A DNA stretch of 64,000 nt, from the NCBI RefSeq assembly GCF_000026225.1, contig NC_011740.1:1612001-1676000 (forward strand), read 5' to 3'. The DNA is from Escherichia fergusonii ATCC 35469 (lineage in GTDB: Bacteria > Pseudomonadota > Gammaproteobacteria > Enterobacterales > Enterobacteriaceae). Positions 1-7,865 of the stretch are shown here, in pieces (positions within the stretch are counted from its first letter, which is position 1; every line of letters starts with the position of its first letter). Under the pieces are notes generated by a model that searched no databases, was not told the DNA's origin, and saw nothing but the letters and a program-made list of their open reading frames with translations. A program made the position numbers and the translations under genes.

Positions 1-1343
1 CTGATAAAAAACTGCCGCCATACGTTTTCCCTGGAATAAATTTAACCCTGACAGTTGCAGATAATGCCCAGGCGAAAATCACTCACCAGGAAAAGCTGGC
101 TGACGATCTGACTTCGTTGACGCTCTCTAATGGCGCACGTGTCGTGGTAGCGAAAACGGCGAGCAATGAAGAAAAACTGCAAATCATTGCGGTATCAGAT
201 AAAGGTGATCTGAGTTTCCCGGCGGAACAGAAAGCGATTATTGCGCTGGCAAATAAAGCGGTTAGCGGCAGCGGAGTTGGGCAGTTGTCTGCCTCAAGCC
301 TTAAGCGCTGGAGTGCAGAAAATGCCGTGACAATGAGCACCAAAGTCAGCGGGCAAAATACTCTGCTCTCTGTCAATGCGCGAGTGAATAACCCTGAGCC
401 TGGCTTCCAGTTGCTAAATCAACGAATCTCGAACAGCAAAATCAACGACAATATCTGGGAGTCCATGAAAAATGCCCAGATTCAGTCTCTGAAAACATTG
501 GATCAGCGTCCGGCAGAGAAATTCGCGCAGCAAATGTATGAAGCCCGTTATGCCGATGACCGTGCGCAGCGTCTGACTGAAAAACAACTGGCGCAATTTA
601 GTGCTGAACAAGCTCTGGCAGTTGACCGCCAGCTCTTCTCATCTCCCGCAGATCTCACGTTTGTGATTGTCGGTAATATTGATGAGGAAACATTGCTGCC
701 GTTAGTGACACGTTATATCGGTTCTCTGAAGCAGAGTGAACATGTTCTGTCCGCTGGCCAACCGTTAAAACGGGCAACCACGAATGCGAATATTACGCTG
801 AAAGAACAAAATGAACCTGTCGCACAGGTGGCACAATGGAAGCGCTTCGATACCCGTTCGCCTGTAACCCTGCCTGTACGAATGGCGCTGGATGCCTTTA
901 ACGCCGTACTGGCGAAAGATCTTCGGGTGAATATTCGTGAGCAGGCTTCCGGGGTGTATAGCGTCTCCTCTCGTTTTTCTGTTGATAAACAGGCCAACGA
1001 TCTGACGCATGTCATCGGCTTTACCTGCCAGCCGGAGCGCCATCAGGAATTGTTAACGCTTGCTAATAAGGTGATGGCTGATCGCCTCGTGAAAGGCATT
1101 AATGCGCAGGAGCTCAATGAGTATCGTAAAAATATGCAGCGAAATCTGGAGATCCAACAACAGAACACACAGCAATTAGCGAATACTATTGTCAGCAGTC
1201 TTGTACAATATAATGATCCTGCGGCCTGGACCGAACAGGAAAAGCTCTTGCAGCAACTTACCCCTGAACAGGTGAACAACACTGCGCGTAAATATCTCTC
1301 CTCAGCAGTAAATATTTACTCTGGTGTATTGTTGCCAAAATAA
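1..1343 (+). CDS. pqqL: PqqL, M16-family zinc metallopeptidase, C-terminal part
   Basis: The open frame runs in from the left window edge (codons in phase with position 3) to a TAA at 1341-1343, giving about 446 residues of the C-terminal half; the full family protein is about 930 residues. The seen part corresponds to the non-catalytic M16 domains; the HxxEH zinc site would lie upstream, outside the window. Family knowledge: PqqL is a periplasmic M16 protease linked to siderophore/ferric-protein use; the pqq name is historical and does not imply PQQ synthesis here. It is followed by a hairpin and then the acid-resistance genes, as in other E. coli. An internal TTG at 117 is not a real start, because the frame is open upstream and encodes conserved sequence. 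Confidence 0.9.
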   Translation, partial: DKKLPPYVFPGINLTLTVADNAQAKITHQEKLADDLTSLTLSNGARVVVAKTASNEEKLQIIAVSDKGDLSFPAEQKAIIALANKAVSGSGVGQLSASSLKRWSAENAVTMSTKVSGQNTLLSVNARVNNPEPGFQLLNQRISNSKINDNIWESMKNAQIQSLKTLDQRPAEKFAQQMYEARYADDRAQRLTEKQLAQFSAEQALAVDRQLFSSPADLTFVIVGNIDEETLLPLVTRYIGSLKQSEHVLSAGQPLKRATTNANITLKEQNEPVAQVAQWKRFDTRSPVTLPVRMALDAFNAVLAKDLRVNIREQASGVYSVSSRFSVDKQANDLTHVIGFTCQPERHQELLTLANKVMADRLVKGINAQELNEYRKNMQRNLEIQQQNTQQLANTIVSSLVQYNDPAAWTEQEKLLQQLTPEQVNNTARKYLSSAVNIYSGVLLPK

Positions 1344-1352
1344 AATATTTCG

Positions 1353-1381
1353 GAACCACAACTTTAATACGGTTGTGGTTC
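1353..1381 (+). terminator. Hairpin after pqqL
   Basis: A perfect 10-bp stem (GAACCACAAC at 1353-1362 with GTTGTGGTTC at 1372-1381) sits 9 bases after the pqqL stop. The run after it is only partly T-rich, so this is a weak or Rho-assisted terminator at best. Confidence 0.5.
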
Positions 1382-1581
1382 TGTCCTGCTAAAAAATTTA
1401 TTGCAAGAAATATTCGACATATCTGATATTGATTGTTTTGAGATTATTTTTATTATTTTGTTTATGCATTAATCCCACCTAAAAATAAACACACACGAAA
1501 CAAAACTGATCCTGTAACACATTGTTTTAATGAGGAAACAATGAAAAACAAAGCAATAATAAATAAAAATATTTATTCTAT

Positions 1582-1601
1582 TTAGGAATTTGTTATTTAG
1601 C
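1582..1601 (+). promoter_or_regulatory. GAD box (GadE site) of gadBC
   Basis: The 20 bases TTAGGAATTTGTTATTTAGC match the recalled K-12 gadB GAD box TTAGGATTTTGTTATTTAAA at all but a few positions. The site ends about 40-60 bases before the expected transcript start near 1640, the spacing known for GadE activation of gadA and gadB. It indicates acid and stationary-phase induction of the downstream pair. Confidence 0.88.
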
Positions 1602-1669
1602 CGTTACTTGCCTGTTTTGTGGAGAAATCCTATTTTTTTCATGCGTTCATATCATTTAAGGAGTTAAAA

Positions 1670-3070
1670 ATGGACAAGAAGCAAGTAACGGATTTTCGCT
1701 CTGAACTACTCGATTCACGTTTTGGCGCTAAAGCCATTTCTACCGTAGCGGAATCAAAACATTTTCCGCTTCATGAAATGCGTGATGATATCGCGTTCCA
1801 GATTATCAGCGATGAATTATTTCTCGATGGTAACGCCCGTCAGAACCTGGCAACTTTCTGCCAGACCTGGGATGACGAAAATGTCCATAAACTGATGGAT
1901 TTATCGATCAATAAAAACTGGATCGATAAAGAAGAGTATCCGCAATCAGCCGCTATCGACCTGCGCTGCGTAAATATGGTTGCAGATCTATGGCATGCGC
2001 CGACTCCGAAAAACGGCCAGGCCGTAGGCACCAACACCATCGGCTCCTCTGAAGCCTGTATGTTGGGCGGGATGGCGATGAAATGGCGCTGGCGCAAACG
2101 TATGGAAGCTGCTGGCAAACCAACGAACAAACCCAACCTGGTTTGTGGCCCGGTACAAATCTGCTGGCATAAATTTGCCCGTTACTGGGATGTAGAGTTG
2201 CGTGAGATCCCTATGCGTCCGGGACAGTTATTCATGGATCCGCAGCGCATGATTGAAGCCTGCGACGAAAACACCATCGGCGTAGTGCCGACCTTCGGTG
2301 TGACCTATACCGGTAACTATGAATTCCCACAACCGCTGCACGATGCACTGGATAAATTCCAGGCGGATACCGGTATTGATATCGATATGCATATCGATGC
2401 CGCCAGTGGTGGTTTCCTCGCACCGTTTGTTGCCCCGGATATTGTCTGGGATTTCCGTCTGCCACGTGTGAAATCTATCAGCAGTTCGGGTCACAAATTC
2501 GGCCTTGCTCCGTTGGGCTGCGGTTGGGTTATCTGGCGTGACGAAGAAGCTCTGCCGCAAGAGTTGGTATTTAACGTCGACTACCTGGGGGGGCAGATCG
2601 GTACTTTCGCCATCAACTTCTCCCGCCCGGCAGGTCAGGTTATCGCTCAATACTATGAATTCCTGCGTCTTGGTCGTGAAGGCTACACCAAAGTGCAGAA
2701 CGCCTCTTATCAGGTAGCGGCATACCTTGCGGATGAAATCGCCAAACTGGGGCCGTATGAGTTCATCTGTACCGGTCGCCCTGACGAAGGTATCCCGGCT
2801 GTCTGCTTCAAACTGAAAGATGGGGAAGATCCAGGGTATACCCTGTATGACCTCTCTGAACGCCTGAGACTGCGCGGCTGGCAGGTTCCTGCCTTTACCC
2901 TCGGTGGTGAAGCTACCGACGTAGTAGTAATGCGCATTATGTGCCGCCGTGGTTTCGAAATGGACTTCGCTGAACTGCTGCTGGAAGACTACAAAGCCTC
3001 CCTGAAATATCTCAGCGACCATCCGAAATTACAGGGTATTGCACAACAGAACAGCTTTAAACATACCTGA
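1670..3070 (+). CDS. gadB: Glutamate decarboxylase GadB
   Basis: A 466-residue PLP enzyme that converts glutamate to GABA while consuming a cytoplasmic proton; it is the enzymatic half of acid resistance system 2. The start is the ATG at 1670, preceded by AAGGAG, and gives exactly the family length; an upstream in-frame codon at 1619 lacks support and would add non-conserved sequence. The PLP-binding Lys276 lies in SSSGHKFG, and the N-terminal region that forms the low-pH helical bundle (MDKKQVTDF) and the C-terminal His465 that closes the active site at neutral pH (FKHT end) are both present. gadC follows after 184 bases, the usual gadBC operon. The near-identical paralogue gadA would sit elsewhere on the chromosome, so gadA versus gadB is assigned from the pqqL and gadC neighbours. 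Confidence 0.97.
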   Translation: MDKKQVTDFRSELLDSRFGAKAISTVAESKHFPLHEMRDDIAFQIISDELFLDGNARQNLATFCQTWDDENVHKLMDLSINKNWIDKEEYPQSAAIDLRCVNMVADLWHAPTPKNGQAVGTNTIGSSEACMLGGMAMKWRWRKRMEAAGKPTNKPNLVCGPVQICWHKFARYWDVELREIPMRPGQLFMDPQRMIEACDENTIGVVPTFGVTYTGNYEFPQPLHDALDKFQADTGIDIDMHIDAASGGFLAPFVAPDIVWDFRLPRVKSISSSGHKFGLAPLGCGWVIWRDEEALPQELVFNVDYLGGQIGTFAINFSRPAGQVIAQYYEFLRLGREGYTKVQNASYQVAAYLADEIAKLGPYEFICTGRPDEGIPAVCFKLKDGEDPGYTLYDLSERLRLRGWQVPAFTLGGEATDVVVMRIMCRRGFEMDFAELLLEDYKASLKYLSDHPKLQGIAQQNSFKHT

Positions 3071-3254
3071 TACAGCGACACGCCAGGCGCGTGAGTGATC
3101 ACTGTAACTCCCGGGGCGATTCAGATTTCTACTTTGCCCTGGGGTAATTTCTAAAGTCTGTTCACTGGCATTAGCAATGGAAAATGTTGCTCTGAACGGC
3201 GTTCAGGACAAGACAGGTGCGGTTCCGACAGGACAACCGTTTTAGGGGGATAAT

Positions 3255-4790
3255 ATGGCTACATCAGTACAGACAGGTAAAGCTAAGCAGCTAACATTGC
3301 TTGGATTCTTCGCTATTACGGCGTCGATGGTTATGGCTGTTTATGAATACCCAACTTTCGCAACTTCCGGTTTTTCATTAGTCTTTTTCCTGCTATTAGG
3401 CGGGATTTTGTGGTTTATTCCCGTGGGCCTGTGTGCTGCTGAAATGGCTACCGTGGAAGGCTGGGAGGAAGGTGGTGTATTCGCATGGGTATCAAATACC
3501 CTGGGGCTTAAATGGGGATTTGCAGCTATCTCCTTTGGCTATCTGCAAATCGCAATTGGCTTTATTCCGATGCTCTATTTCGTATTAGGTGCGCTCTCCT
3601 ACATCCTGAAATGGCCAGCACTAAACGAAGACCCGGTCACGAAAACCATTGCCGCACTCATCATTCTTTGGGCGCTGGCATTGACCCAGTTCGGCGGCAC
3701 CAAATATACGGCGCGGATTGCCAAAGTTGGTTTCTTCGCCGGTATCTTGCTGCCTGCATTTATTTTGATCGCCTTAGCGGCAATCTATCTGCACTCCGGT
3801 GCGCCGATTGCTATCGAAATGGATGCGAAAACCTTCTTCCCTGATTTCACAAAAGTTGGCACGCTGGTTGTGTTTGTCGCCTTTATCCTGAGTTATATGG
3901 GGGTAGAAGCTTCCGCAACCCACGTCAATGAAATGAGCAACCCAGGACGAGACTATCCGTTAGCCATGTTACTGCTGATGGTGGCAGCAATCTGCCTAAG
4001 CTCTGTCGGTGGTTTGTCCATTGCGATGGTGATTCCAGGGAATGAAATCAACTTATCCGCAGGTGTTATGCAAACTTTCACCGTTCTGATGTCACATGTG
4101 GCACCGGAAATTGAGTGGACAGTTCGTGTCATCTCAGCCCTGCTGCTGCTGGGTGTTCTGGCGGAAATCGCTTCCTGGATTGTTGGCCCTTCTCGCGGTA
4201 TGTATGTGACTGCGCAGAAAAACCTGCTACCCGCTGCGTTCGCCAAAATGAATAAAAATGGCGTGCCAGTAACGCTGGTTATCTCTCAGTTGGTAATTAC
4301 TTCCATCGCGTTGATTATCCTCACCAATACAGGTGGTGGTAACAACATGTCCTTCCTGATCGCGCTGGCGTTGACCGTGGTAATTTATCTGTGTGCTTAT
4401 TTCATGCTGTTTATTGGCTACATTGTGTTAGTTCTTAAACACCCTGATTTAAAACGCACATTTAATATCCCTGGCGGTAAAGGTGTGAAACTGGTGGTCG
4501 CGATTGTGGGTCTGCTGACTTCAATTATGGCGTTCATTGTTTCCTTCCTGCCACCGGATAACATCCAGGGTGACTCGACCGATATGTACGTTGAATTGTT
4601 GGTAGTAAGTTTCCTGGTGGTACTCGCTCTGCCGTTTATCCTCTATGCGCTGCATGACCGCAAACACAAAGTGGATACTGGTGTGGCACTGGAACCTATC
4701 AACAGTCAGAACGCACCGAAGGGGCATTTCTTCCTGCACCCACGTGCCCGTTCCCCGCACTATGTGGTGATCGATAACAAAAAACACTAA
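3255..4790 (+). CDS. gadC: Glutamate/GABA antiporter GadC
   Basis: A 511-residue APC-superfamily inner-membrane antiporter with about 12 hydrophobic segments, which imports glutamate and exports the GABA made by GadB. The ATG at 3255 is preceded by AGGGGG. The C-terminal tail (about residues 470-511, ending HPRARSPHYVVIDNKKH) corresponds to the pH-dependent C-plug that blocks the channel at neutral pH in the known structure; it diverges slightly from K-12 at its very end. The gene is co-transcribed with gadB from the GAD-box promoter and ends at a strong terminator. Confidence 0.97.
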   Translation: MATSVQTGKAKQLTLLGFFAITASMVMAVYEYPTFATSGFSLVFFLLLGGILWFIPVGLCAAEMATVEGWEEGGVFAWVSNTLGLKWGFAAISFGYLQIAIGFIPMLYFVLGALSYILKWPALNEDPVTKTIAALIILWALALTQFGGTKYTARIAKVGFFAGILLPAFILIALAAIYLHSGAPIAIEMDAKTFFPDFTKVGTLVVFVAFILSYMGVEASATHVNEMSNPGRDYPLAMLLLMVAAICLSSVGGLSIAMVIPGNEINLSAGVMQTFTVLMSHVAPEIEWTVRVISALLLLGVLAEIASWIVGPSRGMYVTAQKNLLPAAFAKMNKNGVPVTLVISQLVITSIALIILTNTGGGNNMSFLIALALTVVIYLCAYFMLFIGYIVLVLKHPDLKRTFNIPGGKGVKLVVAIVGLLTSIMAFIVSFLPPDNIQGDSTDMYVELLVVSFLVVLALPFILYALHDRKHKVDTGVALEPINSQNAPKGHFFLHPRARSPHYVVIDNKKH

Positions 4791-4820
4791 CCCTGTTTAA
4801 GTGTCGTAACACAACCCAGA

Positions 4821-4857
4821 ACGGGAGTGATGAATTTGATCACTCCCGTCTTTTTTG
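4821..4857 (+). terminator. Terminator of gadBC
   Basis: An 11-bp perfect stem, ACGGGAGTGAT pairing with ATCACTCCCGT (4839-4849), is followed by CTTTTTTG, a textbook intrinsic terminator. Confidence 0.92.
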
Positions 4858-4931
4858 TAACCGTTGGTTGTATTGACTTACCCTGGATAAGTACGAGAAT
4901 GAGCGGCACATATGTTTACCGGAAATCAGGC

Positions 4932-6251
4932 ATGGATATCTGCTCCCGAAACGTTACCCTTGTCGCCAGGCGCTCATGTTCTTTGATTGCTCTGGCGGTT
5001 CTTCTTTGCAGTTGTAAGAGCACGCCACCGACATCTCTGGTGACGCCTGTGCAAAAAACACAACCACCAGCCAGCACACAACTCTCGCAGCAGCCAATGC
5101 GCGGTATCTGGCTGGCAACTGTTTCCCGACTCGACTGGCCGCCGATTAGCTCGGTAAATATCAGTAACCCCACCAGCCGAATGCACGTACAGCAGCAAGC
5201 ATTGACCAACAAACTGGATCAACTTCAACGTCTTGGGATCAACACGGTATTCTTCCAGGTTAAACCTGATGCAACTGCCCTGTGGCCCTCGCAAATACTG
5301 CCCTGGTCAGATGTGATGACCGGGAAAATTGGTCAGGACCCAGGCTACGATCCCCTGCAATTTATGCTCGATGAAGCCCATAAGCGCGGAATGAAAGTCC
5401 ACGCCTGGTTTAACCCCTATCGCGTATCTGTGAATATCAAACCAGGTACAATCCGGGAACTCAATAATACGCTGAACCAGCAACCGGCCAGCGTTTATGT
5501 GCAGCATCGCGACTGGATAAAAACATCCGGCGACCGTCTGGTGTTAGATCCCGGCATTCCCGAAGTTCAGCAATGGATAACCAACATCGTGGCTGAAGTG
5601 GTGTCCCGTTATCCGGTAGATGGCGTACAGTTTGATGACTATTTTTATACTGAATCTGCCGGTTCAAAGCTGAACGACAATGATACCTTTCGCAGATATG
5701 GCGCTGGTTTTGCTTCAAAGGCAGACTGGCGGCGGCATAATACTCAGCAATTGATCACCCAGGTTTCACGCACCATTAAAAAACTTAACCCCAATGTCGA
5801 ATTTGGTGTCAGCCCGGCGGGTGTCTGGCGCAACCGTTCGCATGATCCGATGGGCTCCGATACGCGCGGAGCCGCAGCTTATGATGAGTCATATGCCGAC
5901 ACTCGCCGTTGGGTACAACTCGGTCTGTTGGATTACATCGCCCCACAAATTTACTGGCCCTTCTCACGCAGTGCTGCCCGCTATGATGTGCTGGCAAAAT
6001 GGTGGGCCGATGTAGTGAAACCAACTAATACCCGGCTTTACATCGGAGTGGCATTTTATAAGGTGGGCGAACCATCAAAAGTAGAACCTGACTGGATGGT
6101 TAACGGCGGCGTTCCTGAACTGAAAAAACAGCTCGACCTTAACGATACCGTACCGGAAATCAGTGGCACGATTCTGTTTCGTGAAGACTATCTCAACAAG
6201 CCGCAAACGCAGCAGGCAGTGAACTATCTGCGCAGTCGCTGGGGCAGCTAA
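4932..6251 (+). CDS. digH: DigH, GHL10-family peptidoglycan glycosidase lipoprotein
   Basis: A 439-residue outer-membrane lipoprotein (former yddW) of the GHL10/DUF187 glycoside-hydrolase-like family, which cleaves peptide-free (denuded) glycan strands during septal splitting. The lipobox is LCSC with the modified Cys at residue 28 after a short hydrophobic segment. The catalytic TIM-barrel runs from about residue 60 to 400 and includes GVQFDDYFY and GVSPAGVW, typical of the family. ATG 4932 gives the family length; the frame is open further upstream to 4827, inside the gadC terminator, but that part is not conserved and the lipoprotein signal starts here. The ribosome site is weak. It is a single gene between gadC and dosC. 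Confidence 0.95.
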   Translation: MDICSRNVTLVARRSCSLIALAVLLCSCKSTPPTSLVTPVQKTQPPASTQLSQQPMRGIWLATVSRLDWPPISSVNISNPTSRMHVQQQALTNKLDQLQRLGINTVFFQVKPDATALWPSQILPWSDVMTGKIGQDPGYDPLQFMLDEAHKRGMKVHAWFNPYRVSVNIKPGTIRELNNTLNQQPASVYVQHRDWIKTSGDRLVLDPGIPEVQQWITNIVAEVVSRYPVDGVQFDDYFYTESAGSKLNDNDTFRRYGAGFASKADWRRHNTQQLITQVSRTIKKLNPNVEFGVSPAGVWRNRSHDPMGSDTRGAAAYDESYADTRRWVQLGLLDYIAPQIYWPFSRSAARYDVLAKWWADVVKPTNTRLYIGVAFYKVGEPSKVEPDWMVNGGVPELKKQLDLNDTVPEISGTILFREDYLNKPQTQQAVNYLRSRWGS

Positions 6252-6261
6252 TCCCACCTTC

Positions 6262-6290
6262 ACCGCCCGGGTTTCCCTTGCCTGGGCGGT
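6262..6290 (+). terminator. Hairpin after digH
   Basis: A 10-bp stem with one G-T pair (ACCGCCCGGG with CCTGGGCGGT) stands 10 bases after the digH stop and is followed by CTTC without a long T run. Confidence 0.55.
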
Positions 6291-6458
6291 CTTCATCTCA
6301 GGATGACAGGATAGACTATACTCTGTATAAATAATCTGACTCATCAGTAATAAAATTATCTACCATTAAACTACTCACACTCTTTTTATGTGTTGTGTTT
6401 CTTACGCAACCCGTCTTTTCAGTGAGCGCAAAACGGTATAACCGTAAGGGTGGGCATT

Positions 6459-7841
6459 ATGGAGATGTACTTTAAAAGAATGAAAGATGAGTGGGTCGCG
6501 TTGGTTGAAAGAACTGACCCGGAAATCCGAATAAAAGCATCGGAAATTGCCACCGCTCACGCGCTGACCTTGAGTCATGAATTTTACCGTATCGTTCGGG
6601 CAGATCCCCACGCCGAAGAGTTTCTCAGTAATGAACAGGTTGAAAGACAACTGAAATCGGCGATGGAAAAATGGATCATTAACGTATTATCAGGCGGTGT
6701 AGAAGATATTGAACGTCTGATACAAATTCAGCATACCGTAGCCGAAGTCCATGCCCGAATTGGTATTCCGGTGGAATTAGTCGAAATGGGATTTCGGGTA
6801 CTGAAAAAATTGCTCTACCCGGTGATAAACGCCACCGACTACGGCTCAATGGAAAAGCTCCATATCTATCACTTTTCTATAAATAGTATTGATTTGGCCA
6901 TGGAAGTAATGTCGCGCGCATTTTCGTTTAGTGACAGCAGTGCCGCGAAAGAGGATGAAAACTATCGCATATTTTCACTACTGGAAAACGCAGAAGAAGA
7001 GAAAGAGCGCCAAATTGGTGCACTGTTGGCCTGGGAGATCGATATCATTTATAAGGTACTACTGGATGCAGATCTGGGAAGCAGTTTGCCCCTGAGTCAG
7101 GCTGACTTTGGTTTGTGGTTTAACCATAAAGGCCGCCATTATTTTAGTGGTATTGCCGAAGTCGGTCATATTTCTCGCCTGATTCAGGATTTTGACGGTG
7201 TGTTTAATCACACACTAAATAACCCTAAAAATTTGAGTAACAGAAGCCTGCGGGTGAAATTTTTATTACAAATCAGAAATACTGTTTCGCAAATTATTAC
7301 TTTGCTACGCGAGCTATTTGAAGAGGTTTCAAAACATGAAGTTGGCATGGATGTGCTAACAAAGTTACTTAATCGTCGCTTTTTGCCAACCATTTTTAAA
7401 CGGGAAATAGCCCACGCTAATCGTGTGTCTACCCCGCTTTCGACATTAATCATTGACGTCGATAAATTTAAAGAAATAAATGATACGTGGGGCCATAACA
7501 CGGGGGATGAGATTTTACGCAAAGTCTCTCAGGCCTTTTATGACAATGTCCGCAGTAGTGATTATGTGTTTCGTTACGGTGGCGACGAGTTTGTTATTGT
7601 CCTTACCGAAGCCAGCGAAAATGACACCCTGCGTATTGCCGAGCGCATTCGTAGCCGGGTAGAAAAAACGAAACTGAAAGCGGCCAATGGTGACGATATT
7701 CCCCTCTCATTATCAATAGGGGCCGCGATGTTTAATGGTCACCCGGATTATGAACGCTTAATCCAGATGGCGGATGAAGCGCTGTATATTGCAAAAAGGC
7801 GAGGTAGAAATCGTGTTGAACTATGGAAAGCAAGTCTTTAA
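6459..7841 (+). CDS. dosC: Oxygen-sensing diguanylate cyclase DosC
   Basis: A 460-residue globin-coupled sensor (former yddV) that makes cyclic-di-GMP from two GTP when its heme is oxygenated. The N-terminal sensor globin carries the heme-proximal His98 and the distal Tyr43 at the known positions; a linker region (about 170-290) follows; the C-terminal GGDEF domain has an intact active site GGDEF at 374-378 and an allosteric I-site RSSD at 365-368, so both synthesis and product inhibition are expected. ATG 6459 is chosen over the GTG at 6450: it gives the family length and sits 8 bases after GTAAGGG. dosP follows after 24 bases, the usual two-gene operon. Confidence 0.97.
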   Translation: MEMYFKRMKDEWVALVERTDPEIRIKASEIATAHALTLSHEFYRIVRADPHAEEFLSNEQVERQLKSAMEKWIINVLSGGVEDIERLIQIQHTVAEVHARIGIPVELVEMGFRVLKKLLYPVINATDYGSMEKLHIYHFSINSIDLAMEVMSRAFSFSDSSAAKEDENYRIFSLLENAEEEKERQIGALLAWEIDIIYKVLLDADLGSSLPLSQADFGLWFNHKGRHYFSGIAEVGHISRLIQDFDGVFNHTLNNPKNLSNRSLRVKFLLQIRNTVSQIITLLRELFEEVSKHEVGMDVLTKLLNRRFLPTIFKREIAHANRVSTPLSTLIIDVDKFKEINDTWGHNTGDEILRKVSQAFYDNVRSSDYVFRYGGDEFVIVLTEASENDTLRIAERIRSRVEKTKLKAANGDDIPLSLSIGAAMFNGHPDYERLIQMADEALYIAKRRGRNRVELWKASL

Positions 7842-7865
7842 ATACCATCGGATGCAGAGGTAATC

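Larger units (their letters stand above)
1344..1669. other. pqqL-gadB intergenic region
   Basis: 326 bases, very AT-rich, holding the pqqL hairpin, the GAD box of gadB and a candidate -10 (TATTTT at 1631-1636). A 14-codon frame with an AGGA-type ribosome site (ATG 1541, TAG 1583-1585) runs into the GAD box; nothing supports it as a gene. The AT-richness is typical of H-NS-silenced gad promoters (inference). Confidence 0.7.

Noticed and set aside
1541..1585. 14-codon frame with GAGG ribosome site before gadB
   Set aside because: It ends inside the GAD box, has no conserved features and lies in a promoter region upstream of the transcript start, so it would not be on the gadB mRNA.
2228..3022. 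264-codon frame antisense to gadB
   Set aside because: Mirror of the strongly biased gadB codon usage; no ribosome site and no family resemblance.
3071..3254. Imperfect inverted repeats (CCCGGGGC, GAACGGCGTTC) between gadB and gadC
   Set aside because: Stems are short or mismatched and have no T run; I cannot support an attenuator or riboswitch.
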